From assembly GCA_963930645.1 (NCBI GenBank), contig OZ005661.1, forward strand, positions 201,351,120-201,415,119: a stretch of 64,000 nucleotides of DNA, read 5' to 3'. The DNA is from Salticus scenicus (taxonomy: Eukaryota > Arthropoda > Arachnida > Araneae > Salticidae). The notes under the pieces are model-generated. The model did no database searches and was not told the DNA's origin. It was given only the letters and a program-made list of their open reading frames with translations. Below are positions 47,486 to 56,684 of the stretch, in pieces (the stretch's first letter is position 1; the number at the start of each line of letters is the position of its first letter). The position numbers were made by a program, and so were the translations under genes.

Positions 47486-47489
47486 CAAC

Positions 47490-47497
47490 TATATATA
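47490..47497 (+). promoter_or_regulatory. TATA box
   Basis: TATATATA immediately after the palindrome and 29 bases before the ATG at 47,526; same layout as 17,176. Confidence 0.6.
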
Positions 47498-47525
47498 GCT
47501 TCCAACTCTATCATTTGGGTGGGAG

Positions 47526-47894
47526 ATGCTTCTCGATTTCATTCTACATGCTTTGGATGATGGGAGATATGGCTATCTCTTACAGTGGGTGGATAAAGAA
47601 TCAGGAACCTTTAGAATTCGTTGGAAACACAAACGATCTGGTTATTGGGATACCAATGACACTATCATATTTCAAGACTGGGATCGAATGAAAGGACGCT
47701 ATAAACCGGAAGAAAAAAACTATTTTACAACGGCTAAACTACGGTTTAAAGCTGCTTTAAGGAAAAGGTTCCAAGAGTTACCCTCCACCCTTTCAGATGA
47801 AAGATTATTTCGACATGTACCCAGAAGACCTAAAGTGGAAATGCAAGTCGCCAAAATATTAACTTCATTCCATGTACAAGATGTTAATAAATAA
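47526..47894 (+). CDS. viral IRF-like DNA-binding protein
   Basis: 122 residues, essentially one IRF-type winged helix. The tryptophan ladder is W21, W33, W41, W52, in the contexts LLQWVDKE, FRIRWKHK, SGYWD and IFQDWDRMKGRYKP, followed by a helix with KLRFKAALRK, the equivalent of the IRF recognition helix (WKxNFRCAL). No activation or association domain follows, so it may occupy promoters as a dominant-negative of host IRFs, as known for herpesvirus vIRFs. That is inference. Insects lack IRFs while crustaceans and molluscs have them, which bears on the host. Bounded by a palindrome and the P74 gene. Confidence 0.82.
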   Translation: MLLDFILHALDDGRYGYLLQWVDKESGTFRIRWKHKRSGYWDTNDTIIFQDWDRMKGRYKPEEKNYFTTAKLRFKAALRKRFQELPSTLSDERLFRHVPRRPKVEMQVAKILTSFHVQDVNK

Positions 47895-47919
47895 TTGTTT
47901 TTATTGATTGAAGTGTTAT

Positions 47920-49290
47920 TCAATTATAAAAATGTAAATACAACATGATAAAAAATAATACATTACTCCATACATGAATGTAGGAATGAAAAACGATGGC
48001 GAGGCTGATCCACACAAAGAACAAAATATATTTGTATCCCGACCATAGCTTTTCCTCCTCTTTCCACACAAACTGAACGGTCGGCTTTGGTAGGGGAGGA
48101 GGTTCCTCTGCCGGGTCTAAAGCCGCCAAATATTCCTCTACTTTTTCTACCATATACAGTAATATTTGAGTGGTGTCGGCCGATAAAATTTGATGTTCCC
48201 ATATCAGTTCCGGGGTGAGTTCCGGACGCACCGAACTCTCTTTGAAATACTGGAGATCCAGTTCCTCATCCAATTTCTCGAGGGTTTTTTTATGAATCAC
48301 TTTGTTGAAATCGTAAGGATCCAACATATCCAAAATCCCCGCCACTATATCATAGAGGGCCAGTACTCCCGTCGTCACACTCACCGATTTCCCCAATGAT
48401 TTCAATGCCAAGCGACCACTTTGTTGGAGACTTTGACGGACCGAGTGTTTCAACACGTTTCGCACGGCCAGGTTGTCGAGAGACCTGTTTAAAAGATCCG
48501 GGGCTACTTTACTCAGCGTTCTTTCCACTCCCCATTCCGCCACATCTCTCCCGAAATCTTTGGCCAAGTCCAACACCAATTCCTCTCGGACTTTCTTATC
48601 CATCTCCCCCTCCTCCAAGGAGCGTCGGTTTCTCTTTTTGGGAACCGGGTACTGACTGTAAGCCGGCAAGGGAGGAGGTTGTTTTTGCCACGGTTTCTGG
48701 CCACTCGTCTTGATCGATCGAATGGTTGTGATGCCCAACAACCATTCGCCAAACGATTGGCCCCCAGACGGGACGCAATCGCCGTCCACCAGATCGAGTC
48801 CGTAGGCTTCGCAATAGCGCTGGTTCAATTTCAATCGACCCTCTTCCACATCGAGTCCTCCGTGGAACACGTGCCGGGAAGCGCGTTCAAAGAGTTTTTC
48901 AGGCATCCCTGCCAACGCTTTCTTGAGGGGGTTGGAGACGAGACAGCGACCCTGCTCCCAATCCGTATCGATTTCGTGGTCTTCGCAAGACTTTTGGCAA
49001 GCCAGTTGAAATTTTTGTCCGATGAGGACCCATTGGGGGTTGCTTCGACAGATTTCCCAGTTTTTTTGGAACGGATAGCAGGCAAACCTTTGACAGCCCG
49101 TTTCGTGAAACCCACTCCGCGTCACGACGAGGCAGTGAGCAGCGAGAGAGGGAGGCACGTAATAGTCTTCTCGCGTGGCCGGGCGCGTTTCCCAAAAAGC
49201 ATGTTCGAAATAGTGAGGATAGAGTTTTTGGTACTCCTCGAACACGTACAGTTTGGTGAGTTCAGTGGCGTATCTCAACGCGTGCTCCAT
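47920..49290 (-). CDS. p74: P74 / PIF-0 per os infectivity factor
   Basis: 456 residues from MEHALRYAT; the frame extends upstream without need. Conserved P74 features: RYCEAYGLDLVDGDC...GQSFGEWLLG (~180-210), then LALYDIVAGILDMLDPYDFNKV (~325, shown in part as DMLDPYDFNKV) and a hydrophobic C-terminus with membrane helices (~415-450). P74 is an envelope protein that binds midgut cells and is cleaved by proteases; RNRR near 250 is a candidate site. It is shorter than baculovirus P74 (~640), mainly at the N-terminus. Its start overlaps the upstream gene by 16 bases. Confidence 0.88.
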   Translation of the reverse strand: MEHALRYATELTKLYVFEEYQKLYPHYFEHAFWETRPATREDYYVPPSLAAHCLVVTRSGFHETGCQRFACYPFQKNWEICRSNPQWVLIGQKFQLACQKSCEDHEIDTDWEQGRCLVSNPLKKALAGMPEKLFERASRHVFHGGLDVEEGRLKLNQRYCEAYGLDLVDGDCVPSGGQSFGEWLLGITTIRSIKTSGQKPWQKQPPPLPAYSQYPVPKKRNRRSLEEGEMDKKVREELVLDLAKDFGRDVAEWGVERTLSKVAPDLLNRSLDNLAVRNVLKHSVRQSLQQSGRLALKSLGKSVSVTTGVLALYDIVAGILDMLDPYDFNKVIHKKTLEKLDEELDLQYFKESSVRPELTPELIWEHQILSADTTQILLYMVEKVEEYLAALDPAEEPPPLPKPTVQFVWKEEEKLWSGYKYILFFVWISLAIVFHSYIHVWSNVLFFIMLYLHFYN

Positions 49291-49787
49291 TCTGATCTTG
49301 GTTGTAGGAGCACGCTGTTGAGGGTGGGTCCTTGGTCGTAGGAGGAGAACACCTTCGGAGCCATCAGGAAGACCGGATCGTCGACGAGGGTGTAGCGCAC
49401 GCAACACGCACCGTGCCGGGTTTTCAGGAACCAACAGTCGGTCTGGAGCTCCCTCCTGTAAGATCCCGGACCCAGTTGGTGTTGAAAGGTCCTCAGTCGA
49501 TGGCGACACAGCCAAGCGACCACGACACACGTCTCTTCGTAGGTGCAGTCGGCAGGCAGAGCGTACACGGGAAACCCGACCACCAGATGATGGTCCTGCG
49601 TGGCGAGAATGGATCGGTGTCGAAGGGCGAGATGATCCGGGGTCGAACAGGCGCAGGTGTCGGTGCGATCAAAGAGGGCGTCGGCGGGGGAAGGAGACGG
49701 GGCGAACGCGACGAGCCCCAACTCGGCAGCCGTATCGAGAAAGTCTCTGGGCACGCTTTCGGGCACGTAGAGCGTGACGGGAACCAT
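49275..49787 (-). CDS. hypothetical protein upstream of P74
   Basis: 170 residues from MVPVTLYVPE; a CTATAATTTTAT lies just before the ATG. Cys-rich (DTCACSTPDH, DCTYEETCVV, HGACCVRYTL), mixed alpha/beta. Overlap with the P74 start suggests co-expression and a possible role with the entry complex. No family recognised. Confidence 0.6.
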   Translation of the reverse strand: MVPVTLYVPESVPRDFLDTAAELGLVAFAPSPSPADALFDRTDTCACSTPDHLALRHRSILATQDHHLVVGFPVYALPADCTYEETCVVVAWLCRHRLRTFQHQLGPGSYRRELQTDCWFLKTRHGACCVRYTLVDDPVFLMAPKVFSSYDQGPTLNSVLLQPRSEWSTR

Positions 49788-50003
49788 GGATAAAATTATA
49801 GAGAGGGAAGCGTTGCGTGATGAAGGAGCCTCGAAAACACCAAGGTTCGAGAGGGGGGAACAGTTTGAAGGAGACCGAACCCTGCAGTCGAAAATAAGTC
49901 GCAATGTAATAAATGAGAAGGGTACGGTTCCAAAGCAAAGCTGGATTCCGAACTTGAATACGAAAGGTAAACATGATGGAAAGAGAACTACCCTCATCCA
50001 TTT

Positions 50004-50081
<78 letters not shown>

Positions 50082-50162
50082 GATAATATATAAATAACAT
50101 CACAACATAATTTTAAAATCATGATAATTTTTATTTCTTTCAAAAAATGACAAAAGAGGTTT
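49788..50162. other. intergenic region with palindrome
   Basis: Upstream sequence of the 49,275 gene without a convincing ORF, then A35T36 and an AT-rich tail with no further gene. Confidence 0.5.
50008..50078. repeat. A35T36 palindrome
   Basis: Separates the P74 cluster from the helicase-remnant gene. Confidence 0.95.
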
Positions 50163-50702
50163 TTAAAGTTCTACAGCCAAGATCCGTTCCATTTGACTCA
50201 TGCGATTCAAGGCCATGGTAACGAGATACAAATCTCGATGCCCATCCAAGCTGACGACCATATTCGAACCTTCTGAATACATATAATGAAGGGGTCTGGC
50301 AAATCCCAAACTGATAGGAAATTGTTTAGTGCGCACAGACGGACACATTCTGACTTCGGCACCCGTTTCAGGATTTTTACACACAGCTTCATTTCTTTCG
50401 ACATCGTAGTAAAGAAAAATTAAACGAGTGCCACAAATCGTCTCACAAAAGTTTGTAGTGACAACTACAATACAATTCGGCTTCAGAACCAGATTTTTAG
50501 CCAACCGGATTTCAGGGCCATCTATTTTATGTTTTAGGTAGAATTCGTTGAAACGTTTCATAGTCGCTGTTTTCAAGGCCACAGCTCCGTCCGCTTGCAT
50601 TAAAAGAGTCTCGTCAATACGTTCCACTATCGGAATTTTTTTATCTTGTAAAAAGTCTATGAGAGAGGATTTCAAGATTCTTTGAATGTCTTGTCGATCC
50701 AT
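50163..50702 (-). CDS. helicase C-terminal-domain paralogue, ATPase lost
   Basis: 179 residues from MDRQDIQRI. Residues ~75-179 align with the end of the PIF1-type helicase at 18,655: CIVVVTTNFCE / CRVVVTENNCS, FPISLGFARPLHYM / YPLELGFASTIHKF, and LVTMALNRMSQMERILAVEL / LVYTALSRVRKREQIVAIIL. There is no Walker A or B, and motif V/VI residues are altered, so it cannot be a helicase. The intact frame and its own TTCAAGTA upstream (50,736-50,743) argue for a retained function, perhaps regulatory or DNA-binding. Confidence 0.72.
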   Translation of the reverse strand: MDRQDIQRILKSSLIDFLQDKKIPIVERIDETLLMQADGAVALKTATMKRFNEFYLKHKIDGPEIRLAKNLVLKPNCIVVVTTNFCETICGTRLIFLYYDVERNEAVCKNPETGAEVRMCPSVRTKQFPISLGFARPLHYMYSEGSNMVVSLDGHRDLYLVTMALNRMSQMERILAVEL

Positions 50703-50741
50703 TCTGTGCAATTTACAATATGTGAACGGAACTCATACTTG

Positions 50742-50798
<57 letters not shown>
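50742..50798. repeat. A29T28 palindrome
   Basis: Between the helicase-remnant gene and the F-box gene (both minus strand). Confidence 0.95.
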
Positions 50799-50802
<4 letters not shown>

Positions 50803-51558
50803 GAAATATAATTCTTCCTTTTCAACATTATCTTTGTCTATCATACAATAATTGACCTGTTTTATAGGTGCCCAAGTTAGTTCAGAAAGAGAGTCAATAA
50901 TTTGTTTTTTGGGGCAGTTGTAACAGCCTCCCTCAATACATTCCACAATTAATGATAGATTGGGTATGAAGTTTGGTTTAACTTGATAATGGGGTCGTTC
51001 GGGAAACCCTACATCATGTAAAATACATGGTTTAAATTTATTGAATTTGTATGCTTTACCACGCCAATAGAGCCTTTCAGATAACCAATCCACCGCAATG
51101 TAAGTAAATTGGAATTTATAGAAGTCAATACTATGTAAATATCTTATCGGCAAATATTTCGAAAAAACATTTTTCAGCAGGCAATTCATTTTTTTCCATG
51201 TTATTTCTTTCCTTTTTCTTCTAGATATACATTTTTCATCTTTAGGATTTTCCTGTCCCAATGGCATACGTTCAATACCGTCATAATCAAAATAACGTAT
51301 GGATAGAGTCTTGTGACACACGTTTGCCCATGCGTAACAAGGAAAACCATAAGGGTCCAGATACCAACCTTCTTTCAAAGTATGCATCAGTGTCAGAAAA
51401 TCTTTATCACAAGCTTGCCACGTATATGGATCCCACAGCAAGTTATCCAATTCGGGTATTTTAGACAACTTGTCCACTTTATCAGTACAAGAAATGTTTT
51501 TAAAGATTCTTATTAAAATTTCATACGGCAAGTCTAAGAGTGGAAAAGAGTCACCCAT
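50797..51558 (-). CDS. F-box protein
   Basis: 253 residues. FPLLDLPYEILIRIFKNIS...LSKIPELDNLLWDPYTW (5-48) fits the F-box (LPxEILxxIF...W). The remaining 200 residues have several Trp/Tyr/Cys-rich stretches (GGCYNCPKK) and no known repeat. F-box proteins bring substrates to SCF (Skp1-cullin) ubiquitin ligases; here a host target is likely. Paralogue at 55,782 with a degenerate F-box. Confidence 0.72.
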
Positions 51559-51604
51559 CTCTATCGCATTACTAGCTATTGTAAATCACTATTCCCTTTA
51601 ACCT

Positions 51605-51608
<4 letters not shown>

Positions 51609-51640
<32 letters not shown>

Positions 51641-51662
51641 TTTTTTTTTTTTTTTTTTTTTT
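51609..51662. repeat. A28T26 palindrome
   Basis: Between divergent genes; followed by a duplicated CATCTTATAAAGATTTT. Confidence 0.95.
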
Positions 51663-51723
51663 CATCTTATAAAGATTTTTTATCACATCTTATAAAGATT
51701 TTCTTTATATCAAGTTTCTCACG

Positions 51724-52097
51724 ATGAATACCTCTACATCACCTTATTTTGCTCCCAGAAACAATATTGAGGAGAGCATGCAGTTGTTGCGACTGGACAA
51801 AAGACCGTTGTTTGAATTTCTTTCGAGGAGAGTTCATCCAATTATACATCAGTCTGGGCAAATTATGTCTGGGTTGGGCGCAAATTATGTCATGGAAACT
51901 AGTAAGATGATTATGGATGGCAGTCGCCGAGAAATGGTTGTTGGCCGATTCATAAATGATAAAGGCCACGTGATGCAAAAAAGTGAAAACCTCAATACAG
52001 GAGAAAAAGATGAGACTCACCAATACATGAATTTGGATACTGAAAATGATGTAGAAATGTTTGACTTGACATGGAAAAATCTGACCTCTGCTGTACG

Positions 52098-52104
<7 letters not shown>
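51724..52104 (+). CDS. hypothetical protein, 126 aa
   Basis: MNTSTSPYFAPRN...; Met-rich helical middle (GQIMSGLGANYVMETSKMIM) and an acidic end. No family recognised; alone in a palindrome-bounded cassette. Confidence 0.6.
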
Positions 52105-52176
<72 letters not shown>

Positions 52177-52183
52177 CAGTGTT

Positions 52184-52216
<33 letters not shown>
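52103..52216. repeat. A32T38 palindrome, then TTAACACAGTGTTAA and T30
   Basis: After the A/T palindrome comes the 15-base palindrome TTAACAC-A-GTGTTAA and a lone T-run. Confidence 0.95.
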
Positions 52217-52263
52217 CACGGCTTTAAGAGGGCTGGTACGACAGCCTCTTGGATCATTTCACC

Positions 52264-52926
52264 ATGATGGAGACTTTGAACAGATCTCTCACTATTATTC
52301 AGTTCCGAGTCAAAGTTTTATATTTTGAAACGTTGTCTCGTCGTTTCAATAGCCGACTCCGATTTCTTTTAAATAAAAAGGGTGTCTTTCATTTAAACAA
52401 CTGTTTACATTCTCAAAACGACGGTAGTTTTGAGGTTCCTGTAACCTGTTCCTGTTGTGAAATCCTGGATGCTCCGGAAAAGTTTCTAATGAACGAAATG
52501 CTTTCAAAAACTTGTAACCCATTGTATCCGGATGACGAAGAAGAGGGCCCTATTCGAAATGGATTTGAATTAGAGGCTTATCCCATGGAAAACCAACGCA
52601 ATTTTTACCGTCGTTGTGTTCAAGACCGAGACAATGTGTTCAAGTGGTATGAGGCCTACCGAAAGATGCTCAATGTCCTTCAATTCCAGATCTATATTCG
52701 ACAACAGGGGAAGGAGAAGGAGATTGACGTTATTTACCATCCTGCTTCGAAAGAGTGGCATTTGACAGATTGTGTCCGATGCGTTCGTCCCGACGAAGGT
52801 CCCCATACGTGCTTTTGTCAAAGGGCTCTGCTGACTCCTAGCAAGTACCTCAAAGAAGAGTATCATTTCGTAGAAAAAGATTTACCTGAAATACGTCCCA
52901 TCCATTATGTAAATAAAGATGAATAA
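52264..52926 (+). CDS. FYxK-family protein, long member
   Basis: 220 residues from MMETLNRSL. The C-terminal half (NFYRRC...EIDVIYHPASKEWHLTDCVRC...HTCFCQRAL) is the family block shared with 14,150 and 20,386. The N-terminal half adds VTCSCCEILDAP, another possible zinc site. Its stop overlaps the next small ORF by 8 bases. Function unknown. Confidence 0.7.
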   Translation: MMETLNRSLTIIQFRVKVLYFETLSRRFNSRLRFLLNKKGVFHLNNCLHSQNDGSFEVPVTCSCCEILDAPEKFLMNEMLSKTCNPLYPDDEEEGPIRNGFELEAYPMENQRNFYRRCVQDRDNVFKWYEAYRKMLNVLQFQIYIRQQGKEKEIDVIYHPASKEWHLTDCVRCVRPDEGPHTCFCQRALLTPSKYLKEEYHFVEKDLPEIRPIHYVNKDE

Positions 52927-53077
52927 AATCTATAGTGTCCAACATTTGTTGTCTCATTTAAAAAATGCTCAAACGAAACTCAAATTTTTTCAGGACTTGC
53001 AGAATCGGAATGCTCTCGATGCTGCCGTCGGTTTACTTTATGTTCGAGGTGTTTTCCAAATTGTCTATATTTACTAA
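52919..53077 (+). CDS. small protein, 52 aa
   Basis: MNKIYSVQHLLSHLKNAQ...; amphipathic N-terminal helix and a hydrophobic C-terminus (FQIVYIY). It overlaps the upstream stop (ATGAATAA) and ends 3 bp before the PIF-like ATG, so it is probably part of the same transcription unit. Too short for homology. Confidence 0.55.
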   Translation: MNKIYSVQHLLSHLKNAQTKLKFFQDLQNRNALDAAVGLLYVRGVFQIVYIY

Positions 53078-53080
53078 AGC

Positions 53081-54445
53081 ATGTTCGTTCTATTTCTGTT
53101 ACTCTTAACATTGTATATCGGTTTAATTTTTTTATACACCACTCGCCAAGTCGAGGCGACTGAAATTACGCCTTGGCCTCTTTTAACGAAACACCCTCCA
53201 GACCTGGAGGAAAAGAGTCAGTGTCAAACCGATGCAGACTGCCCCTCCCCTTCCCACGTCTGTCTCTCCCACACCTGCATCCCGAAACTCTTGAGGGGTA
53301 ACCAGTGCAACCCGGACACGGGACAGTGGATCTCCTACCAGTACCGGGGGGCCACCTTCGCCATTTGCGTGTGTCGGAAGCCCCATCTCATCTCTCAAAA
53401 GGTATTTGGGGGAGACTGCGACACTAATGTGGGTTGTGGGGTGCACGGCCGCTACCTTCCGAGTCGAAACGTGTGCGAATGTGATCCGGGATACCGAGCC
53501 GTCGGTTTCACGTGTCAAAAATTACCCATTCTCGAAACGATGAACCTCTCGCCTTGCGCGGACGATGAGATCGAGGTGTCGCACCTTCAACCCGAGGACG
53601 GATTTCATCCGGATTACGTGAAACGCCTCGCCTCGGTCAAATGTGTGAAGCGGCCTTGTAGCTTTGACGCATTGACGGGGCAACCTTTAAAACGGGCCAA
53701 GTACGAACCCCACTGGGGTTGCGTCTGTGATCCCCGATTCGGACTGTTCGGCGTCACCCTCCACCCCCAGTATTTGAGCACGGAAGGCTTCGACGCCTGC
53801 GTGAGCATCTTCACCCAAGAAGCCCGATTCCCGATGGAGGTGAAGTGGGTCACCTATTTCTACTTGGGTGAACGACCCCCCCTTTCCTTCATCCTGTTTG
53901 ACACCCCTTCGAAAGACCTTCTCCTTCCCTTCTTTCAAGGAGGGAATGGGAAAGTGATGATCCGACAGGAACCGTGGACATTCGATTATGCTCAGTATCT
54001 CTTCCAGAGCGCTCACCCTCTACGGGTGAGACGAAGGTATATCTGGAACACTTGGCTCTACGACTCCAAATATAGAAACCACTTTAAACCCTCGGACTGT
54101 TCCGATATCCCGTCGTTTTGGCGGAATACACCTTACCGACCGGAAGACATTTACAACGTGCTGTACAAGAGTCCCGTATGTCGCGATACATCCGGAATGT
54201 ATCAGGGCAAGTATATAGTGAACCCACAACATGTGACCTTGAGAAAGATTGAAGACGTAGACGCCCACAATGCATTTGTTTTACACTATGAATTGGAACA
54301 CAATCGATGGACTTTAGATTTGGATTTTCCCTTTAAAATCCATTACTACCGAAGCATTAAAGTCCAAGCACCCTATTATCCGGTGACCCCCAAAGACTAT
54401 GATCCCCATTTTATTTACAGAGGTCGATTCGATGTGAACTTTTAA
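53081..54445 (+). CDS. PIF-like Cys-rich envelope protein (PIF-1/PIF-2 type)
   Basis: 454 residues. An N-terminal membrane helix (1-19) is followed by a Cys-rich domain (~44-150) with CQTDADCPSPSHVC, GVHGRYLPSRNVCECDPGY and further EGF-like spacing, then a long ectodomain ending PHFIYRGRF. Per os infectivity factors 1 and 2 have an uncleaved N-terminal anchor and Cys-rich ectodomain of this size. Which PIF it is cannot be decided by eye. It would act with P74 in binding and fusion at gut epithelium. Confidence 0.6.
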   Translation: MFVLFLLLLTLYIGLIFLYTTRQVEATEITPWPLLTKHPPDLEEKSQCQTDADCPSPSHVCLSHTCIPKLLRGNQCNPDTGQWISYQYRGATFAICVCRKPHLISQKVFGGDCDTNVGCGVHGRYLPSRNVCECDPGYRAVGFTCQKLPILETMNLSPCADDEIEVSHLQPEDGFHPDYVKRLASVKCVKRPCSFDALTGQPLKRAKYEPHWGCVCDPRFGLFGVTLHPQYLSTEGFDACVSIFTQEARFPMEVKWVTYFYLGERPPLSFILFDTPSKDLLLPFFQGGNGKVMIRQEPWTFDYAQYLFQSAHPLRVRRRYIWNTWLYDSKYRNHFKPSDCSDIPSFWRNTPYRPEDIYNVLYKSPVCRDTSGMYQGKYIVNPQHVTLRKIEDVDAHNAFVLHYELEHNRWTLDLDFPFKIHYYRSIKVQAPYYPVTPKDYDPHFIYRGRFDVNF

Positions 54446-54453
54446 GGAACAAG

Positions 54454-55071
54454 ATGAAGCGTAAGCTGGAAGACGAGAATGAGGAAGAAATTTTGCAAGA
54501 CTTACAAGCCAATCTATTGAAAGGAGACGAAGTGGAAAAACAACTTTTCGAGACTCAGAAACAATATTTCACAGTCTATATGGAAAAACTGATGCACCAG
54601 ATACCCATGGGAGAACAGTTGGTGGAGATTATTCAAAATAAAAATGGAGCCCATGGATTTGAGTATATGTTTACGGCGGCTAAAAGTGTGATTCAGTCTC
54701 GCATGCGAGTCAAACAAATTAATGCTTTTCATGCCGTATTCGACATGGTGTATAATCTCGTATTTCGTTACGTCCATGAGAAAATCGTCTCACCCACTTT
54801 GACCAAAGTGTTGTCGGATAAACAGTTAAATATAGCCTACGAAAAATATCAGTCGTGTTCGAAAACGGAAGAAGAGGGCTGTGTCGTCGAATTACAATGT
54901 TTACTGTACTGCATACAAGAAATGTTGGAAAATCAGGAAAGTGTAAAAATACCCAATCCTTTACATAGTCGTTTTACACAGCAAATGAAAGCCATGAGCG
55001 AGTATGTCATCACCTTACTGGTATCCATGTCCAAACCCGATCCAAAAGAAACAACACCCAATATACAATAA
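54454..55071 (+). CDS. helical protein, 205 aa
   Basis: MKRKLEDENEEEIL... starts with a bipartite-like basic/acidic stretch; the remainder is strongly helical (FHAVFDMVYNLVFRYVHEK). GGAACAAG directly precedes the ATG. A very divergent Bcl-2-type bundle was considered but no BH motif is visible. Last gene of the PIF cluster; convergent with 55,083. Confidence 0.65.
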   Translation: MKRKLEDENEEEILQDLQANLLKGDEVEKQLFETQKQYFTVYMEKLMHQIPMGEQLVEIIQNKNGAHGFEYMFTAAKSVIQSRMRVKQINAFHAVFDMVYNLVFRYVHEKIVSPTLTKVLSDKQLNIAYEKYQSCSKTEEEGCVVELQCLLYCIQEMLENQESVKIPNPLHSRFTQQMKAMSEYVITLLVSMSKPDPKETTPNIQ

Positions 55072-55082
55072 TTTTTTTATTT

Positions 55083-55676
55083 TTAACACAATTTAAAATA
55101 GCCCTGTTCAAAACAGGTAATACAATCTGGATAGAATCGATCTAAATGCTTTATGATTTCACTAGTCTCATAGATTTTCATGATTTGGTAAAAGTAAATC
55201 ACGGATGTTTTAGTCTTTTCAAACTTTGTTGAATAACCAACATAGAGTCCCAAAGTTTCACGGGAAAACGCTAAGAATTGCAATGTGAGACATTTCCAGG
55301 GTGAGTCTTCTATGGGTGCCAATTCGCTGAGTAGCATGAAAGGGGTCTTCGCTAAAATTTGACCCGTGCTCCTATTTTCAACAAACATAAAAACAACACG
55401 GTCCTCGTTTGGATTCAGTGAATCGAACATGGGTTGGTTGATGATGAACGGTACCATGAATCGTTCCAAATCTTGAATGGACCCCTCGGACAGGGGAGTA
55501 CGACACAGCGGACATCGAACGGCGCCCGCCGAAAACTGCTTGGTGCGACGGATGCACTCTCTGTGAAAGACATGACCACAACTTTCTATCCTGTAACAAC
55601 TTTTTAGGTCCAGGGGATGATAGGTTCCAATGGGAAACAGAGGGTGCATACACACACAACAGTCATCACTCTCCAT
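55083..55676 (-). CDS. RING-finger protein, 'LAxTP' subfamily
   Basis: 197 residues from MESDDCCVC. RING: CCVC (6-9), CGHVFHREC (~35-43), CPLC (~56). QILAKTPFMLLSEL and KCLTLQFLAF identify it as the partner of the 26,508 RING gene. The C-terminus has CITCFEQGYFKLC. Probable E3 ubiquitin ligase. AACTATATATGC sits ~30 bases upstream (TATA-like). Confidence 0.8.
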   Translation of the reverse strand: MESDDCCVCMHPLFPIGTYHPLDLKSCYRIESCGHVFHRECIRRTKQFSAGAVRCPLCRTPLSEGSIQDLERFMVPFIINQPMFDSLNPNEDRVVFMFVENRSTGQILAKTPFMLLSELAPIEDSPWKCLTLQFLAFSRETLGLYVGYSTKFEKTKTSVIYFYQIMKIYETSEIIKHLDRFYPDCITCFEQGYFKLC

Positions 55677-55716
55677 TCTCAATAGCCTTTCAGGCGGTTT
55701 GAACTATATATGCATT

Positions 55717-55783
<67 letters not shown>
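55717..55783. repeat. A27T40 palindrome
   Basis: Between the RING gene and the F-box-like gene, both minus strand. Confidence 0.95.
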
Positions 55784-55787
<4 letters not shown>

Positions 55788-56588
55788 CTTGTAAAATTGC
55801 TTAATTAATTTCTCCATGGAATAAAATACATCATTCGAATCTATACGATAAATTTCACGTTCAGTTTCGGTCCAATAACCTGTCATGGGTTTATAATTTT
55901 GGTCTTTCTCATTGTAAAAACATTCGTTAATATCCAACGCAGTTGTCCGTGAAAGTATTGAATTGTTTTTAAGAAGGTTAATTCTCGTGCCAACATCAAA
56001 TTTATAAATTTCAACCATCGATTTAGGACCGTAATACCAGTAGTTTGAACCAGGATAGCGAAGAGTATCAGAATGAGAGTTTAAGATAAGAATTCTGTTA
56101 AAAGGTAAACGATACATTTGGAAATTTTTTATCTCATCCTCATTGATGGGAGTGTATGTATTTTGTTCAAATTTCCAAATGCGACAAGCCTCTTCTAATG
56201 CATATTTCCTCCTTTGTATTGTTGTCTTATTCTTTTTAAGAGGTATACGGACCTGATCCTTTAAAGATCGGTGAATCACCTTTTCAGATTGTAAAAATTG
56301 AAAATGACGTTTACACAAAGTGGCTGTTTTTTCATCTAGTGTGATATGACACAAATTGTTGTGATTCGTTAGGAAGTAACCATCTTTTACGACACTGATC
56401 ATTCGTAAAAATCCGGTAAAGTGATCCTGAGGTACAAACCAAAATGTTGAATCCAATAACAAAGCTTTAAATTCAGGTAGACTTAACAAGGTTTTCTTAT
56501 CATGAAACGGGATATAATATTTAAAAAGGGTCTTTAAAACATAATAATTTAAATCAAAGAGTGAGCATTGACTAACAACGTTATCCAT
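55782..56588 (-). CDS. degenerate F-box-like protein
   Basis: 268 residues. The N-terminus SLFDLNYYVLKTLFKYY...LLSLPEFKALLLDSTFW aligns with the F-box of the 50,797 gene, as does the following VKDGYFLTNHNNLCHITL (there LKEGWYLDPYGF...VCHKTL), but the LPxEI core is lost. Skp1 binding may have been lost while the C-terminal domain is kept. Bounded by palindromes. Confidence 0.6.
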
Positions 56589-56629
56589 TTTTTCCTGTAA
56601 ATACTAGAATAACCACAATACTTATATTT

Positions 56630-56649
56630 AAAAAAAAAAAAAAAAAAAA

Positions 56650-56681
<32 letters not shown>
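56630..56681. repeat. A24T28 palindrome
   Basis: Between two minus-strand genes. Confidence 0.95.

Positions 56682-56684
<3 letters not shown>

Noticed and set aside
54454..55071. Fourth Bcl-2-like protein
   Set aside because: Helical but without recognisable BH1 or BH2 and not alignable with the other three.
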